A stretch of DNA of 64,000 nt from Prolixibacteraceae bacterium (GCA_023229575.1 JALNYZ010000009.1:93154-157153); one strand, 5' to 3'; shown: positions 1 to 8,805, counted from the first letter of the stretch. Program-made: numbers and translations. Notes: generated by a model from the letters alone, not told the origin.

Positions 1-86
1 GCAATATTGTGGGCCCTGATAGTGGTCAGATACTGGTAGAACGAACAATAGAACTGATCAACAGTATGTGGCCGGAAGTAAAATAA
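1..86 (+). CDS. C-terminal end of a neutral ceramidase-like protein (partial)
   Basis: The window opens inside a reading frame that runs from base 3 to a TAA at 84-86. Its last 27 residues (containing VGPDSGQILVERTIELINSM) match the C-termini of the complete ceramidase-like proteins at 6199-7728 (VGPEGGQILVDRTVKLING) and 56131-57648. It is therefore the end of a fourth paralog whose body lies to the left. The GH3 gene begins 70 bp downstream on the same strand, so the two may be cotranscribed. Nothing can be said about its catalytic residues. Confidence 0.8.
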   Translation, partial: NIVGPDSGQILVERTIELINSMWPEVK

Positions 87-156
87 CATCCTTTCCAGGA
101 GGTCAGCGGTAAACGTTCTGCAGTTAAAGTATTAATCAATATAATAAGATTCAAAT

Positions 157-2391
157 ATGAATACGAAATCATCCCTTATTCTGTTGTTGGCAACTCTTTT
201 TATCTCCTTCGGTTTTAAAGTCGTACCTGAAGAAAAAAAGCAATTGAGCGATAAAGAGCGGATGAAGCATGAAGCCAGCGCCATTCCCGGAGTTGAGAAG
301 AAAGTCCTTGACCTGCTTTCAAGGATGACATTGGAAGAAAAGGCAGGCCAAATGGTACAGGTTACCCCGGCAATTGGAAATAAGGAACAGATTGCCCTGT
401 TTGGTAAGAAAAACGTGGGAAGTGTCTATTATTCACCTGAAAACTTCTCGATAAACGATTGGTACGTTTATGAAAAAAATTATATGGAGAGCTACCTTGC
501 CAACAACAGGTTAAAAATACCATTCTTATCGCCGCATTGCTTTCAACACGGCGCCACTTACATTAAAGATGCAACGATATTCCCGCATAACCTTACCTTG
601 GCCGCCACTTTTACCCCCGGGTTTGGCCAGGAGATGGGAAATGTGACAGTATTGGAATGTGGCGACCTGGCGCATAATTTTATCTGGGTGCCGGTCATGG
701 ATATTGGCCGCAACCACCGCTGGTCAAGATTTTTTGAAACTTTTGGCGAATCGTATTATCTCTGTTCACGAATGGGCGAAGCCATTGTAAAGGGGATCCA
801 GGATACTGTTCTAACCTCGCCCTATAAGGTCGCGGCCTGCGCCAAACATTTTATTGGTTATTCAGATCCCCGGTCCGGCTGGGACAGGTCCCCGGTAATC
901 ATCGCGGACCAGGAGCTTTATGAGTATTATGTTCCCTCCTTCAAGGCATGTATCGATGCAGGGGTAAAGATCATTGAGGCCAACAGCGGCGAAGTGAATG
1001 GCATTCCGGTCCATGCTTCGCACCGGTTGCTGACAACCTTGCTTCGCGACGAAATGGGGTTTAAAGGCCTGCTAAATTCAGATTACCAGGATATCCGAAA
1101 ACTGGCAACTTACCACCATGTTGCGGCAAACGAGAAAGAAGCTGCCTATTTAGGGGTGATGGCCGGTCTTGACCTTGTCCTTACCCCGCACGACCTGCTG
1201 TTTGCCGATGATGTGATTGCTTTGGTCAAAGAGGGAAGGATTTCAGAAGAACGAATTGATTTATCAGTAGCGAGGGTCCTTCGCCTAAAATTTGAACTTG
1301 GGTTGTTTGACCATCCTATGCCCCGCGACGACCGGTTCGACCGCTTTGCCAGGCCGGAATCAACGCAGAAAGCGTTAAACGCCGCACGCGAAGCAATTGT
1401 TTTGTTAAAAAACGAAAACAACCTGCTCCCATTAAACCTACAAACATCAAAACGGATCCTTGTAACCGGTTTTAATGCCAATAAAAGGATGGCAACCAGT
1501 GGTGGCTGGACAGTTGTGACAACCTCCCCCAAAGCCAAAACGGTTTTTGAAGGGATCACAGAACAATTCCACGACAGCAAAGTTACCCTGGCTGAAAACG
1601 ATGTCACTAAGATTATAACCGGCGCCAAAGATGCTGATGCGATCATCTATGTGGCCGGGGAAAATCCCTACAGTGAAGAAAGGGGCAATATCCAGGACGT
1701 GAACCTTCCTGATGATCAATTGGAGCAAATCAATGCAGCAATTTCAACAGGCAAGCCTGTCATACTGATCATGGTTGCCGGAAGGCCACTGATTATTACC
1801 AGGGTATTTGACCGCTGCAAGGCCGTACTCTGGGCCGGACTTCCCGGGTATGAAGGGGCAAGGGCCATTGCCGAGATTCTAACCGGAACAGTCAATCCTA
1901 GCGGGAAACTGCCTTTTGCCTATCCCTACACCGATTCGCGCAACTTGACCTACAACCAGAAATACCACGATTTACAACTGACCAAAAACCTGAATGTGCC
2001 CTGGACATTTGCCGATTTTGGAAGTGGGATGGGTTATACCACCTTTTCATACAGTAATATTCAATTGTCAGACACCATCATAAACGGAAAAAACGGTTCA
2101 TTGAAAGCAACCGTGAAGGTGACCAATACAGGAAAACTTGATGGAAAAGAGGCGGTACTGTGGTTTCTTTGGGACGAAGTGGGCAGTATCACCCGACCCA
2201 TCAGGGAGTTGAAATATTTCGAAAAGGAACTGATCAAAAGCGGGGAGGAAAAAACTTTTACTTTTGTGATTGATCCTGAAAGGGATCTGAGCTTTCCCAA
2301 TGAAAAAGGTGAAAAACTGATTGAAGAGGGGTATTTTACACTTTCTGTTGGCAACCAAACGGCGAGGTTTCATTTAAAAGAGATAAAATGA
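157..2391 (+). CDS. Glycoside hydrolase family 3 protein (beta-glucosidase/exo-glucanase-like), exported
   Basis: A 744-residue GH3 enzyme, expected to remove terminal beta-linked sugars by a retaining mechanism in the periplasm or at the cell surface. Residues 1-20 form a signal peptide. The TIM-barrel domain follows, with LEEKAGQMVQ near residue 60 and the likely nucleophile D309 in LLNSDYQD. The alpha/beta sandwich domain has the likely acid/base E507 in GENPYSEERG, a context like barley exo-beta-glucanase (GEHPYTETKG). The C-terminus is fibronectin-III-like. The family covers beta-glucosidase, xylosidase and glucanase activities, so the substrate is not fixed. Its stop codon overlaps the start of the GH51 gene in an ATGA, showing translational coupling. 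Confidence 0.9.
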   Translation: MNTKSSLILLLATLFISFGFKVVPEEKKQLSDKERMKHEASAIPGVEKKVLDLLSRMTLEEKAGQMVQVTPAIGNKEQIALFGKKNVGSVYYSPENFSINDWYVYEKNYMESYLANNRLKIPFLSPHCFQHGATYIKDATIFPHNLTLAATFTPGFGQEMGNVTVLECGDLAHNFIWVPVMDIGRNHRWSRFFETFGESYYLCSRMGEAIVKGIQDTVLTSPYKVAACAKHFIGYSDPRSGWDRSPVIIADQELYEYYVPSFKACIDAGVKIIEANSGEVNGIPVHASHRLLTTLLRDEMGFKGLLNSDYQDIRKLATYHHVAANEKEAAYLGVMAGLDLVLTPHDLLFADDVIALVKEGRISEERIDLSVARVLRLKFELGLFDHPMPRDDRFDRFARPESTQKALNAAREAIVLLKNENNLLPLNLQTSKRILVTGFNANKRMATSGGWTVVTTSPKAKTVFEGITEQFHDSKVTLAENDVTKIITGAKDADAIIYVAGENPYSEERGNIQDVNLPDDQLEQINAAISTGKPVILIMVAGRPLIITRVFDRCKAVLWAGLPGYEGARAIAEILTGTVNPSGKLPFAYPYTDSRNLTYNQKYHDLQLTKNLNVPWTFADFGSGMGYTTFSYSNIQLSDTIINGKNGSLKATVKVTNTGKLDGKEAVLWFLWDEVGSITRPIRELKYFEKELIKSGEEKTFTFVIDPERDLSFPNEKGEKLIEEGYFTLSVGNQTARFHLKEIK

Positions 2392-4364
2392 AAAAGACTA
2401 AAAATCAAGCATGTATGCGATTACTGACGGGTATTGCTTTATTGACAGTTCTGTTTTTTGGCGGCGCAAATCTAAGGGCACAAACGACAGGTTCAAGTTG
2501 TATCATCGATGTTTCGAAGCCAGGCGTCCAGGTTGCCCCAATTTGCAGGGGACAACAAATTGAAGAATTCAATTACCAGATTCAGGGAGGCTTGTATGCA
2601 CAGTTGATCAACAACCCATCTTTTGAGGAACTGAAAGATCCAATAGCTTATTGGACGTTGGTAAAATCCGCATCATCCAATGGCAATCTGGTAAGCCAGG
2701 CTTCGGCTGAAACAAGCATGCTGAACGGCCATCAGGCACGTTGCGTTAAACTTGAGGTAACTTCAGTGGCTTCGGGAGATGTTGGTATGGCAAACAGTGG
2801 CTACTGGGGGATTAGATTAGACAATAAGACAAAATACAAAATTTCGTTCTGGGCCAAAGCTGGTACAAATTTCAGTGGTACCATAAAAGCTAAACTTGAA
2901 AGCAACGATGGTACCGTTTATGCACAATCGGCAGACCTTAAACCGACCGTTAACTGGCAGCATTTTACCTGCGACCTGATCACCAAAGGCATTTCAAAGG
3001 TTACGGGAACCAACCGGTTTGTCATTTATGCCACATCTCCGGGAGATATCTATTTTGATGTTGTCACATTGATGCCTCCTACCTGGAAAAACCGGCCCAA
3101 CGGGCTCCGGCCTGATTTGGCAAAGAAGCTGGCAGATTTGAAACTAAAATACATACAATTTCCCGGAGGTTGCACAGCGGAATCAGCCAATATGGATTCG
3201 TGCTGGAACTGGAAGAATTCGGTTGGTCCAATTGAACAACGACCGGGTTCCACCAGAAACAGGTGGAACTATAAAAACGACCTCTATTTTGGGTTGGACG
3301 AGCATATGCAGTTGTGTGAAGATTTGGGGGCGGAACCCATTTATGTGACCTCCGCCGGTATCAGTGAAAATCCCGGATCGAAACGTTGGTGGGGACTTTG
3401 TCCGCTAAATAAGATGCAGCCAATCATTGACGACATCCTGGATTTGCTTGAGTATTGCAAGGGGTCTACCGCAACGGTATGGGGGGCAAAACGTGCCGCA
3501 AATGGCCACCCCAAACCTTATAGTCTTAAATACATTGAGATAGGCAACGAAAATGGGGGGAATGCCGATACGGTATACTCGCCCCGGTATGCGATGATCC
3601 GAAATGCCTTACTTGCCAGGTATCCTGATATCGAATTCCTTTACAATGGGCATCGTCAAACCAATGAGCTTTCGCATACGTTTGGAAATCCGGTTGATTT
3701 CGTCGATGAACATTTTTATTTAAAAGACCTGTCGCCATTCTATAACAAATACGACAGCATCGATCCGGCCTGCAAAAAAATCTGTGTTGCCGAATATGCA
3801 ACCTCCATCAAAGGAAACGGGGGAAACGTAATTGGAAACTTCGGTGACGCGCTTGGGGATGCGGCCTTTATGCTGGGTTGCGAGAAGAATTCGGAGCGGA
3901 TGTGGTGGACCGGATATGGCAATTATGCCGGCCTTGTAGGTCATGGTAATTTTGGGCCATGTATCGTTTGGAACGACGCAGTTTCGTGCTTTGCTTCCCC
4001 TTCGTATTATATGCAGAAAATGTTGTTCACGGATAATCCGGGTTCCCGTATTTTGCCTTTTGTTCAAAATACTGAAAACTGTTTCTGGTCTGCTTCAATC
4101 GCTTCTGAATCCGGCAAGAATGATATCCTGCTTAAAGTGGCCAATAAAAACAGCACTTCCAAAACAGTAAATATTACTTTAAAAGGAGCCGGCAAAGTCA
4201 ATTCTGTTGGTCATTCTACGCTTTTGACAGGGGCTTTGGACGCAGAAAATTCAATTTCAGAACCGGTTAAAATTGTACCTTCGACAGGTACGTTTACTGC
4301 TGGAAGTAGTTTTACTTATACATTCCCTGCCAATTCGGTTAATGTTCTCAGGATTGGGCTATGA
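2388..4364 (+). CDS. Alpha-L-arabinofuranosidase-like protein, GH51 type, with N-terminal carbohydrate-binding module
   Basis: A 658-residue exported protein that probably releases terminal alpha-L-arabinofuranose from arabinan, arabinogalactan or arabinoxylan side chains. A signal peptide covers about residues 1-31. A beta-sandwich module resembling CBM4/9 follows (about 60-225, with YKISFWAKAG), then a TIM barrel opening with KYIQFPGGCTAES. The expected GH51 acid/base is E388 in YIEIGNENGG and the nucleophile is E469 in ICVAEYATS. A C-terminal beta domain ends the protein. It overlaps the preceding GH3 gene by 4 bp, so the two form an operon and may act on the same side chains. Family assignment rests on motif order; linkage specificity is unknown. 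Confidence 0.87.
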   Translation: MKKTKNQACMRLLTGIALLTVLFFGGANLRAQTTGSSCIIDVSKPGVQVAPICRGQQIEEFNYQIQGGLYAQLINNPSFEELKDPIAYWTLVKSASSNGNLVSQASAETSMLNGHQARCVKLEVTSVASGDVGMANSGYWGIRLDNKTKYKISFWAKAGTNFSGTIKAKLESNDGTVYAQSADLKPTVNWQHFTCDLITKGISKVTGTNRFVIYATSPGDIYFDVVTLMPPTWKNRPNGLRPDLAKKLADLKLKYIQFPGGCTAESANMDSCWNWKNSVGPIEQRPGSTRNRWNYKNDLYFGLDEHMQLCEDLGAEPIYVTSAGISENPGSKRWWGLCPLNKMQPIIDDILDLLEYCKGSTATVWGAKRAANGHPKPYSLKYIEIGNENGGNADTVYSPRYAMIRNALLARYPDIEFLYNGHRQTNELSHTFGNPVDFVDEHFYLKDLSPFYNKYDSIDPACKKICVAEYATSIKGNGGNVIGNFGDALGDAAFMLGCEKNSERMWWTGYGNYAGLVGHGNFGPCIVWNDAVSCFASPSYYMQKMLFTDNPGSRILPFVQNTENCFWSASIASESGKNDILLKVANKNSTSKTVNITLKGAGKVNSVGHSTLLTGALDAENSISEPVKIVPSTGTFTAGSSFTYTFPANSVNVLRIGL

Positions 4365-4401
4365 GCAGTGGTAAAATACTGAAAGCATCCCAAATACAGT
4401 A

Positions 4402-4475
4402 TTTTATGCAAATAGAGTGTCATGAACTGGAAAAGCAGTAGTATTTTGATTTTTATTTTTTACATAATCTTGTTA
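4402..4475 (+). promoter_or_regulatory. Conserved intergenic repeat with promoter-like pair, copy 1
   Basis: This stretch matches 7749-7821 almost base for base. A block containing TGCAAATAGAGTGTCAT, then AA-TG-AAA-GCAGTAGT, is followed by TTTTG and TAATCTTG (4465-4472), close to the Bacteroidota -7 consensus TAnnTTTG. The spacing between TTTG and this element is 16 nt, shorter than the usual 19-21. It ends 7 bp before the isomerase-like start at 4483, so a transcript from here would have almost no leader. The conserved upstream half could be an operator. Function is inferred. Confidence 0.5.
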
Positions 4476-4482
4476 CTCACAT

Positions 4483-5298
4483 ATGGAAATAAGATATATT
4501 TGTACATATTGGGGCCAGGGGCATTTGCCGGTAAATGAATTTGTAGCTAAAGCAGTGGAAGCGGGGTACGACGGAATTGAGATTGGTATTCCAATTTATG
4601 AAAAATTCACATCTTCAGCATTAAGGGCTATTGAGAATTCGGGCGTCAGCTTTATCGCACAGCAGTATTTACAACCGGTAATAGAATCGTTTGACCGATA
4701 CCGTGGTAGGTTGAATGAATATTTAGCTTTTTTGGCTGCATTAAATCCCATCTTCATCAACTCGCACACAGGAAAGGATTTTTATTCATTTGAAGAAAAT
4801 GCTATTTTAATCGAGGATTGTTTCCGCTTTTCCAATCAGACTGGGATTCAGGTCTTTCATGAAACGCATCGTGGTCGGTTCTCTTACCACGCTAGCAACC
4901 TTTTGCCCTATATCGACAAATTTGAGAACCTCAAACTTACTGCTGATCTATCCCATTTTTGCGTTGTTTCAGAAAGTCTTCTGGAAGATCAGGAAGATAT
5001 TCTTGATAAAATTTTGGCCCGTTGCACATATATTCATGCCCGGGTAGGTTTTGGTCAGGCCGCACAGGTAAATCATCCATTTGCACCTGAATGGCAGACT
5101 ACATTGGATCGTTTTGTAGGATGGTGGCAAAGAATAATTGAATTAGCAAAATCCAAAAGGAGTGGAATATTTTACATTTGTCCTGAATTTGGACCGGCTC
5201 CTTATATGCCGACTCTTCCATTTACACAACAATCGGTTGCAAATCAATGGGATATTAATATTGAGATGATGAAATACCTTAAGAAGGAATTGAAGTAA
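4483..5298 (+). CDS. Sugar phosphate isomerase/epimerase-like TIM barrel protein
   Basis: A 271-residue protein of the xylose-isomerase-like/AP-endonuclease-2 superfamily. It has no signal peptide, so it is cytoplasmic. The opening IRYICTYWGQGHLPVNEFV, followed by YDGIEIGIP, is typical of the first strands of this barrel. Four residues at the expected metal sites are present: E127 (FHETHRGR), D155 (TADLSHF), H185 (YIHARVG) and E235 (CPEFGPAP). Such enzymes isomerise or epimerise sugars or inositols, but the substrate cannot be read from sequence. A PhyH-type dioxygenase and a ceramidase-like gene follow, probably as one operon starting at the promoter-like repeat just upstream. Confidence 0.8.
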   Translation: MEIRYICTYWGQGHLPVNEFVAKAVEAGYDGIEIGIPIYEKFTSSALRAIENSGVSFIAQQYLQPVIESFDRYRGRLNEYLAFLAALNPIFINSHTGKDFYSFEENAILIEDCFRFSNQTGIQVFHETHRGRFSYHASNLLPYIDKFENLKLTADLSHFCVVSESLLEDQEDILDKILARCTYIHARVGFGQAAQVNHPFAPEWQTTLDRFVGWWQRIIELAKSKRSGIFYICPEFGPAPYMPTLPFTQQSVANQWDINIEMMKYLKKELK

Positions 5299-5350
5299 TT
5301 TCCATCTGATATTCGGAATTTAAAATTTAAAATCACAGAAATATTGTAAT

Positions 5351-6127
5351 ATGACAGGCAAGTATAAAGTAACCCCCGAGCAAACAGCGTTTTTCAACGA
5401 CCAGGGATATCTGCTGGTAAAGGATATTATCTCGGCTGAAGAGGTTCTGCGCTACTCCGGGATTTATGATAAGTTTTTGGATGGAACCATTGATGCCGGG
5501 AAAAACCGCGCTGATCTTGGTATTGGTATGGCAAAATCGGGTCAAGTGGAAGCCATTACGCAAATCATGTGGCCAAGTGATTTTATGCCGGCGCTGTTAG
5601 AAATGTCATTTCACCATCGGGTACTTTCCATTTCCCGTGATTTGCTTGGTAAGGATATGGACTTTGATTTTGATATGCTGATCAGTAAAGCCCCGGGTAC
5701 AAATAGTCCTACTCCCTGGCACCAGGATGCAGCTTATTGGATTAATATGCCAGATACGAGGGCAGTCAGTTGTTGGATGACGTTGGATGATTCCACCAAA
5801 GAAAATGGATGTATGTGGTATGTCCCGGGATCCCACAAACTACCTTTGCGCCCCCATCGATTTGCGGGGAAAGTTGGCGGAGCGCTGATGTGTGATTGTT
5901 CGGAAGAAGAGGGTCTGGCCATTGAGATTAAGCCGGGTTCATGTATCTTTCATCACGGACATACCCTTCATTATAGTCGTGGCAACTCAACCCCTGGCAA
6001 CCGAAGGGCTTTTATCATTAACCTCAGACCTGAGACGATGATCGCTTTGGAACGTGAAAAGGGATACGACCATGGTCGGGGAGGCAATGCCGCAGACAGG
6101 CAACTGCGAAATCAAGAGATAAAATAA
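5351..6127 (+). CDS. Phytanoyl-CoA dioxygenase (PhyH) family protein
   Basis: A 258-residue cytoplasmic Fe(II)/2-oxoglutarate-dependent oxygenase. It begins with the usual PhyH lead-in (TAFFNDQGYLLVKDIIS). It carries the HxD iron motif as H124-Q125-D126 in PWHQDAAYW and the distal iron ligand, probably H207 in TLHYSRGN. An arginine-rich turn (GNRRAF) fits 2-oxoglutarate binding. The family hydroxylates, and sometimes oxidatively demethylates or cleaves, small molecules. Paired with a sugar-isomerase-like gene 52 bp upstream and a ceramidase-like gene 71 bp downstream, it may process an unusual sugar or released substituent. The substrate is unknown. Confidence 0.85.
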   Translation: MTGKYKVTPEQTAFFNDQGYLLVKDIISAEEVLRYSGIYDKFLDGTIDAGKNRADLGIGMAKSGQVEAITQIMWPSDFMPALLEMSFHHRVLSISRDLLGKDMDFDFDMLISKAPGTNSPTPWHQDAAYWINMPDTRAVSCWMTLDDSTKENGCMWYVPGSHKLPLRPHRFAGKVGGALMCDCSEEEGLAIEIKPGSCIFHHGHTLHYSRGNSTPGNRRAFIINLRPETMIALEREKGYDHGRGGNAADRQLRNQEIK

Positions 6128-6198
6128 GATCCGTGCAAATCAAGGTTTTACACAAATTAGTTCACATTATAATTTTTACAACTTAATAAAATCAGGTT

Positions 6199-7728
6199 AT
6201 GCAAAATAATATTGTTTCAGGAAAAAAAAGGGGTGAAAGCCAACACATCGCATTGTTAAAAGTTTCAATGCCCCAATTGGCGGTAATAATTTTCTCTCTT
6301 TTCATTGCTACACTGGGTAGTACAGCGAATTCACAAGGCCAACAACTAAATATTGGTGTGGCTACAGCCGACATTACCCCGGTCCTGCCTGTTGCCCTTG
6401 ATGGCCAGATGTATTTGCGGGTGGCAAAAGAGGTAGAAACCCCACTTTCGGCCAGCGTTTTGGTAATGGAATCCCGTCAGGGAAGTAAATCAATGGAATC
6501 TGTGGTTTTCGTATCCTGTGAATTGGTGGCGGTTCCTTCAGATTTATTGGCAATGGTTCGCAAAGAGGTGCACCAACGATTGCCAGAATTAGATGTGAAT
6601 AAGATCGTTATGAATGCCATCCATACACATACGGCCCCTGTTGTCAGGTATGGGCTTTATGATATCCCTAAGGAGATTACCCAAATTGAAGCCTATTACA
6701 CCTTCTTCACAAAGCGTGTTTCAGATGCCATTGAAGAGGCCTGGAAAAGCAGGGCACCGGGCAGTATAACCTGGGGACTTAGTCAGGCGAAGGTCGGGTA
6801 CAACCGTCGGGCAACCTATTCTGACAACTCTTCAAAGATGTATGGAAAAACCAATCAGGATGATTTTAGGGGGATAGAAGGCTATGAAGACCAAAATGTG
6901 AATACCTTGTTTGTTTGGAACCAGGCCGGCAAACTTACAGCCGTCAGCATTGATGTTGCTTGTCCTGCACAGGAAGTCGAGCATAGGGAAAAAATCAATG
7001 CAGATTATTGGTTTCCTGTCAGAAATGCCTTGCGCAAACAGTTTGGTCCAAAACTTTGTGTGCTGGGTTGGATTGCGGCAGCAGGAGATCAGTCACCACA
7101 CTTGATGTACGGCCAGGCTGGAGAGGAGCGAATGCGCAACCTGCGCAAACTGGACCGTTTGGATGAAATAGCGCGCCGCGTAGTAAATGCCGTTGAGGAT
7201 GCATATGAAGTTGTTAAGTCGGATCGCCACAAGGAGATAAAATTGGTACATGAGGTCGAAAAAATTTCATTGCCAATGAGGATCGTATCGGATGCAGAAT
7301 ATGAGCAGTGTAAGATTGAGGTGAACAAAGCGAAGGAGCAAATAGCCAAAGATCCAAAATCATCCGACCAGCTATTCAGAAAGTTAAACTGGGAAGGAGA
7401 TGTAGTCCGGCGATATGAGGAACAGAAAACCAATCCGCACCCAATGTATGATACTGAGATACATGTGCTCAGGATTGGGGATGTTGCTGTATGTACCAAC
7501 TCTTTCGAACTTTTCACAGATTACGGCATCGCTATTCAGGCACGGAGCCTGGCAGTGCAGACATTTGTTATTCAACATGTAGGCCCGGGAACCTATCTTC
7601 CAACAGAAAAAGCTGTTAAGGGCGGTAGTTACAGTGCGATCATAGAGAGTAACCTGGTAGGACCGGAGGGTGGGCAGATTTTGGTTGACCGCACAGTAAA
7701 ATTGATTAATGGCATGTTTGCGCAATAA
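6199..7728 (+). CDS. Neutral/alkaline ceramidase N-terminal-domain-like exported protein
   Basis: A 509-residue protein with an N-terminal export segment (about residues 22-46) and a domain of the neutral ceramidase family. It has the zinc-site motif IHTHTAP (H142, H144) and AAGDQSPH, equivalent to the family's GDVSPN motif with the nucleophile serine (S299 here). Bona fide ceramidases are usually about 650-700 residues with a C-terminal immunoglobulin-like domain, absent here. Within glycan loci, a role on an ester or amide substituent of the polysaccharide is as plausible as ceramide hydrolysis (inference). It is closely related to 56131-57648 and to the fragment at 1-86, and more distantly to 38169-39737. 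The next gene, 247 bp on, is the ECF sigma factor. Confidence 0.8.
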   Translation: MQNNIVSGKKRGESQHIALLKVSMPQLAVIIFSLFIATLGSTANSQGQQLNIGVATADITPVLPVALDGQMYLRVAKEVETPLSASVLVMESRQGSKSMESVVFVSCELVAVPSDLLAMVRKEVHQRLPELDVNKIVMNAIHTHTAPVVRYGLYDIPKEITQIEAYYTFFTKRVSDAIEEAWKSRAPGSITWGLSQAKVGYNRRATYSDNSSKMYGKTNQDDFRGIEGYEDQNVNTLFVWNQAGKLTAVSIDVACPAQEVEHREKINADYWFPVRNALRKQFGPKLCVLGWIAAAGDQSPHLMYGQAGEERMRNLRKLDRLDEIARRVVNAVEDAYEVVKSDRHKEIKLVHEVEKISLPMRIVSDAEYEQCKIEVNKAKEQIAKDPKSSDQLFRKLNWEGDVVRRYEEQKTNPHPMYDTEIHVLRIGDVAVCTNSFELFTDYGIAIQARSLAVQTFVIQHVGPGTYLPTEKAVKGGSYSAIIESNLVGPEGGQILVDRTVKLINGMFAQ

Positions 7729-7748
7729 TATATTGCATTAGAGTCCAA

Positions 7749-7821
7749 TTTTGTGCAAATAGAGTGTCATTAATTGAAAATGCAGTAGTTTTTTGAGAAA
7801 CTACAGGCCATAACTTTGTTA
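7749..7821 (+). promoter_or_regulatory. Conserved intergenic repeat with promoter-like pair, copy 2
   Basis: Second copy of the 4402-4475 repeat, with a 1-nt length difference. Here the -7-like element is an exact TAnnTTTG (TAACTTTG, 7811-7818), with TTTG at 7792-7795, 15 nt upstream. It lies about 150 bp before the ECF sigma gene at 7975 and just after the ceramidase-like gene, so it may be the promoter and operator for the sigma/FecR/SusCD unit. Conservation of the upstream block in both copies suggests one regulator binds both. Inferred, not shown. Confidence 0.5.
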
Positions 7822-7974
7822 ATTCTTGTTAAAAAATGCAATGATCAGTTTTATATAGCCCTCTGATCACATGGGTTTGTAATTTAGACTGAATATTTGA
7901 ACTTTTCCGGGAGTAATTTCTGAGAAATAGTTAGCTTTATACTTTAGGGAACTAACTATCTTAACAAACGTCCT

Positions 7975-8583
7975 ATGAAGAAGCAGGATAACAACGACTA
8001 TCATGCTATTTGGGAATCGTTTATAACAAACGGCAATCATGAAGCCATAGGAATGATCTATTTTGGTCATTACGACTTGCTGTATAATTTTGGTTTGAAG
8101 TATACAAAAGATGTTCAGGTCATTGAAGATGCAATTCAAAATACCTTCGGTTATTTTCTTAAAACTGGCCGCAAACTAAGCCCCGTCACCAATTTACGCT
8201 CGTTTCTCCTTCAATCATTTCGCCATCGGTTGCTTCTCGAACTTAAACGCAGAAGCAGAATTTTTCACATGCATGCGATTGAAGCTAAAAACGTTGGTTC
8301 ACACGAGCCGGAAGTCAATGAAAAAATAGAACAGGAATGGAGCAGCTGGCTAGGGAAAAAAATTTCCAAATGCATGGAACGTCTTACCGGGAAGCAGAAG
8401 GAGATACTCTATCTGCGTTTCCAATGTGACCTTTCCTATGCTGAGATTGCATCCATGCTGGATATCACGGTCGATTCGTGCTACAAGATGACCTATCGTT
8501 CCCTCAAAGAGCTTCGGGAGGATATAGAAGAATTGGAATCCATCGGGCATCGCTTGATTATGTTTTTCATGATAAAATCCTGA
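7975..8583 (+). CDS. ECF-type RNA polymerase sigma factor
   Basis: A 202-residue sigma-70 family protein of the extracytoplasmic-function type. It has region 2 (about residues 25-90, with LYNFGLKYTKD and DAIQNTFGYFLK) and region 4 (about 125-180, with LTGKQKEILYLRF and YAEIASMLDIT, a helix-turn-helix). It is expected to direct polymerase to promoters of the SusC/SusD genes that follow when freed from its FecR anti-sigma partner. The gene directly downstream encodes that FecR protein and the next an STN-type SusC, the standard trans-envelope arrangement. A strong hairpin (8644-8683) lies between this gene and fecR. Confidence 0.92.
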   Translation: MKKQDNNDYHAIWESFITNGNHEAIGMIYFGHYDLLYNFGLKYTKDVQVIEDAIQNTFGYFLKTGRKLSPVTNLRSFLLQSFRHRLLLELKRRSRIFHMHAIEAKNVGSHEPEVNEKIEQEWSSWLGKKISKCMERLTGKQKEILYLRFQCDLSYAEIASMLDITVDSCYKMTYRSLKELREDIEELESIGHRLIMFFMIKS

Positions 8584-8643
8584 AAGTTATTCTCATTTAT
8601 TGATAGGCCCTCCTGTCGGCCGGCATATAAATATTGCATTTTC

Positions 8644-8683
8644 AAAAAAAAACACTTTTTTTCAAAAAAAGGTGTTTTTTTTT
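8644..8683. terminator. Long A/T-rich hairpin, likely bidirectional terminator
   Basis: Nine A, CAC, seven T, a single C, seven A, GGTG and nine T form a nearly perfect hairpin with one extra G on the right arm. The 3' T-run makes it look like a factor-independent terminator for the ECF sigma gene, and the symmetry would let it work on either strand. It would separate sigma from fecR unless fecR has its own promoter or the hairpin is read through. Confidence 0.65.
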
Positions 8684-8788
8684 GTCCAGATTTCATTTTT
8701 GCCTGACTCTTATACTAAACTAAGCTTATCAGATACAAAACACATCCCGGTAAACCGGAACGAATGAGAAAACAATCAGCCATAAGCG

Positions 8789-8805
8789 GATCGGCTATAC
8801 CGATC
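8789..8805. other. Short perfect hairpin upstream of fecR
   Basis: GATCGG (8789-8794), loop CTATA, CCGATC (8800-8805). It lies 36 bp before the FecR start codon and could be part of the leader or an operator half-pair. No other copy was seen in the window. Confidence 0.35.

Noticed and set aside
6127..6198. Another promoter-like repeat before the ceramidase-like gene at 6199
   Set aside because: Shares only GTGCAAAT with the repeat; too short to call.
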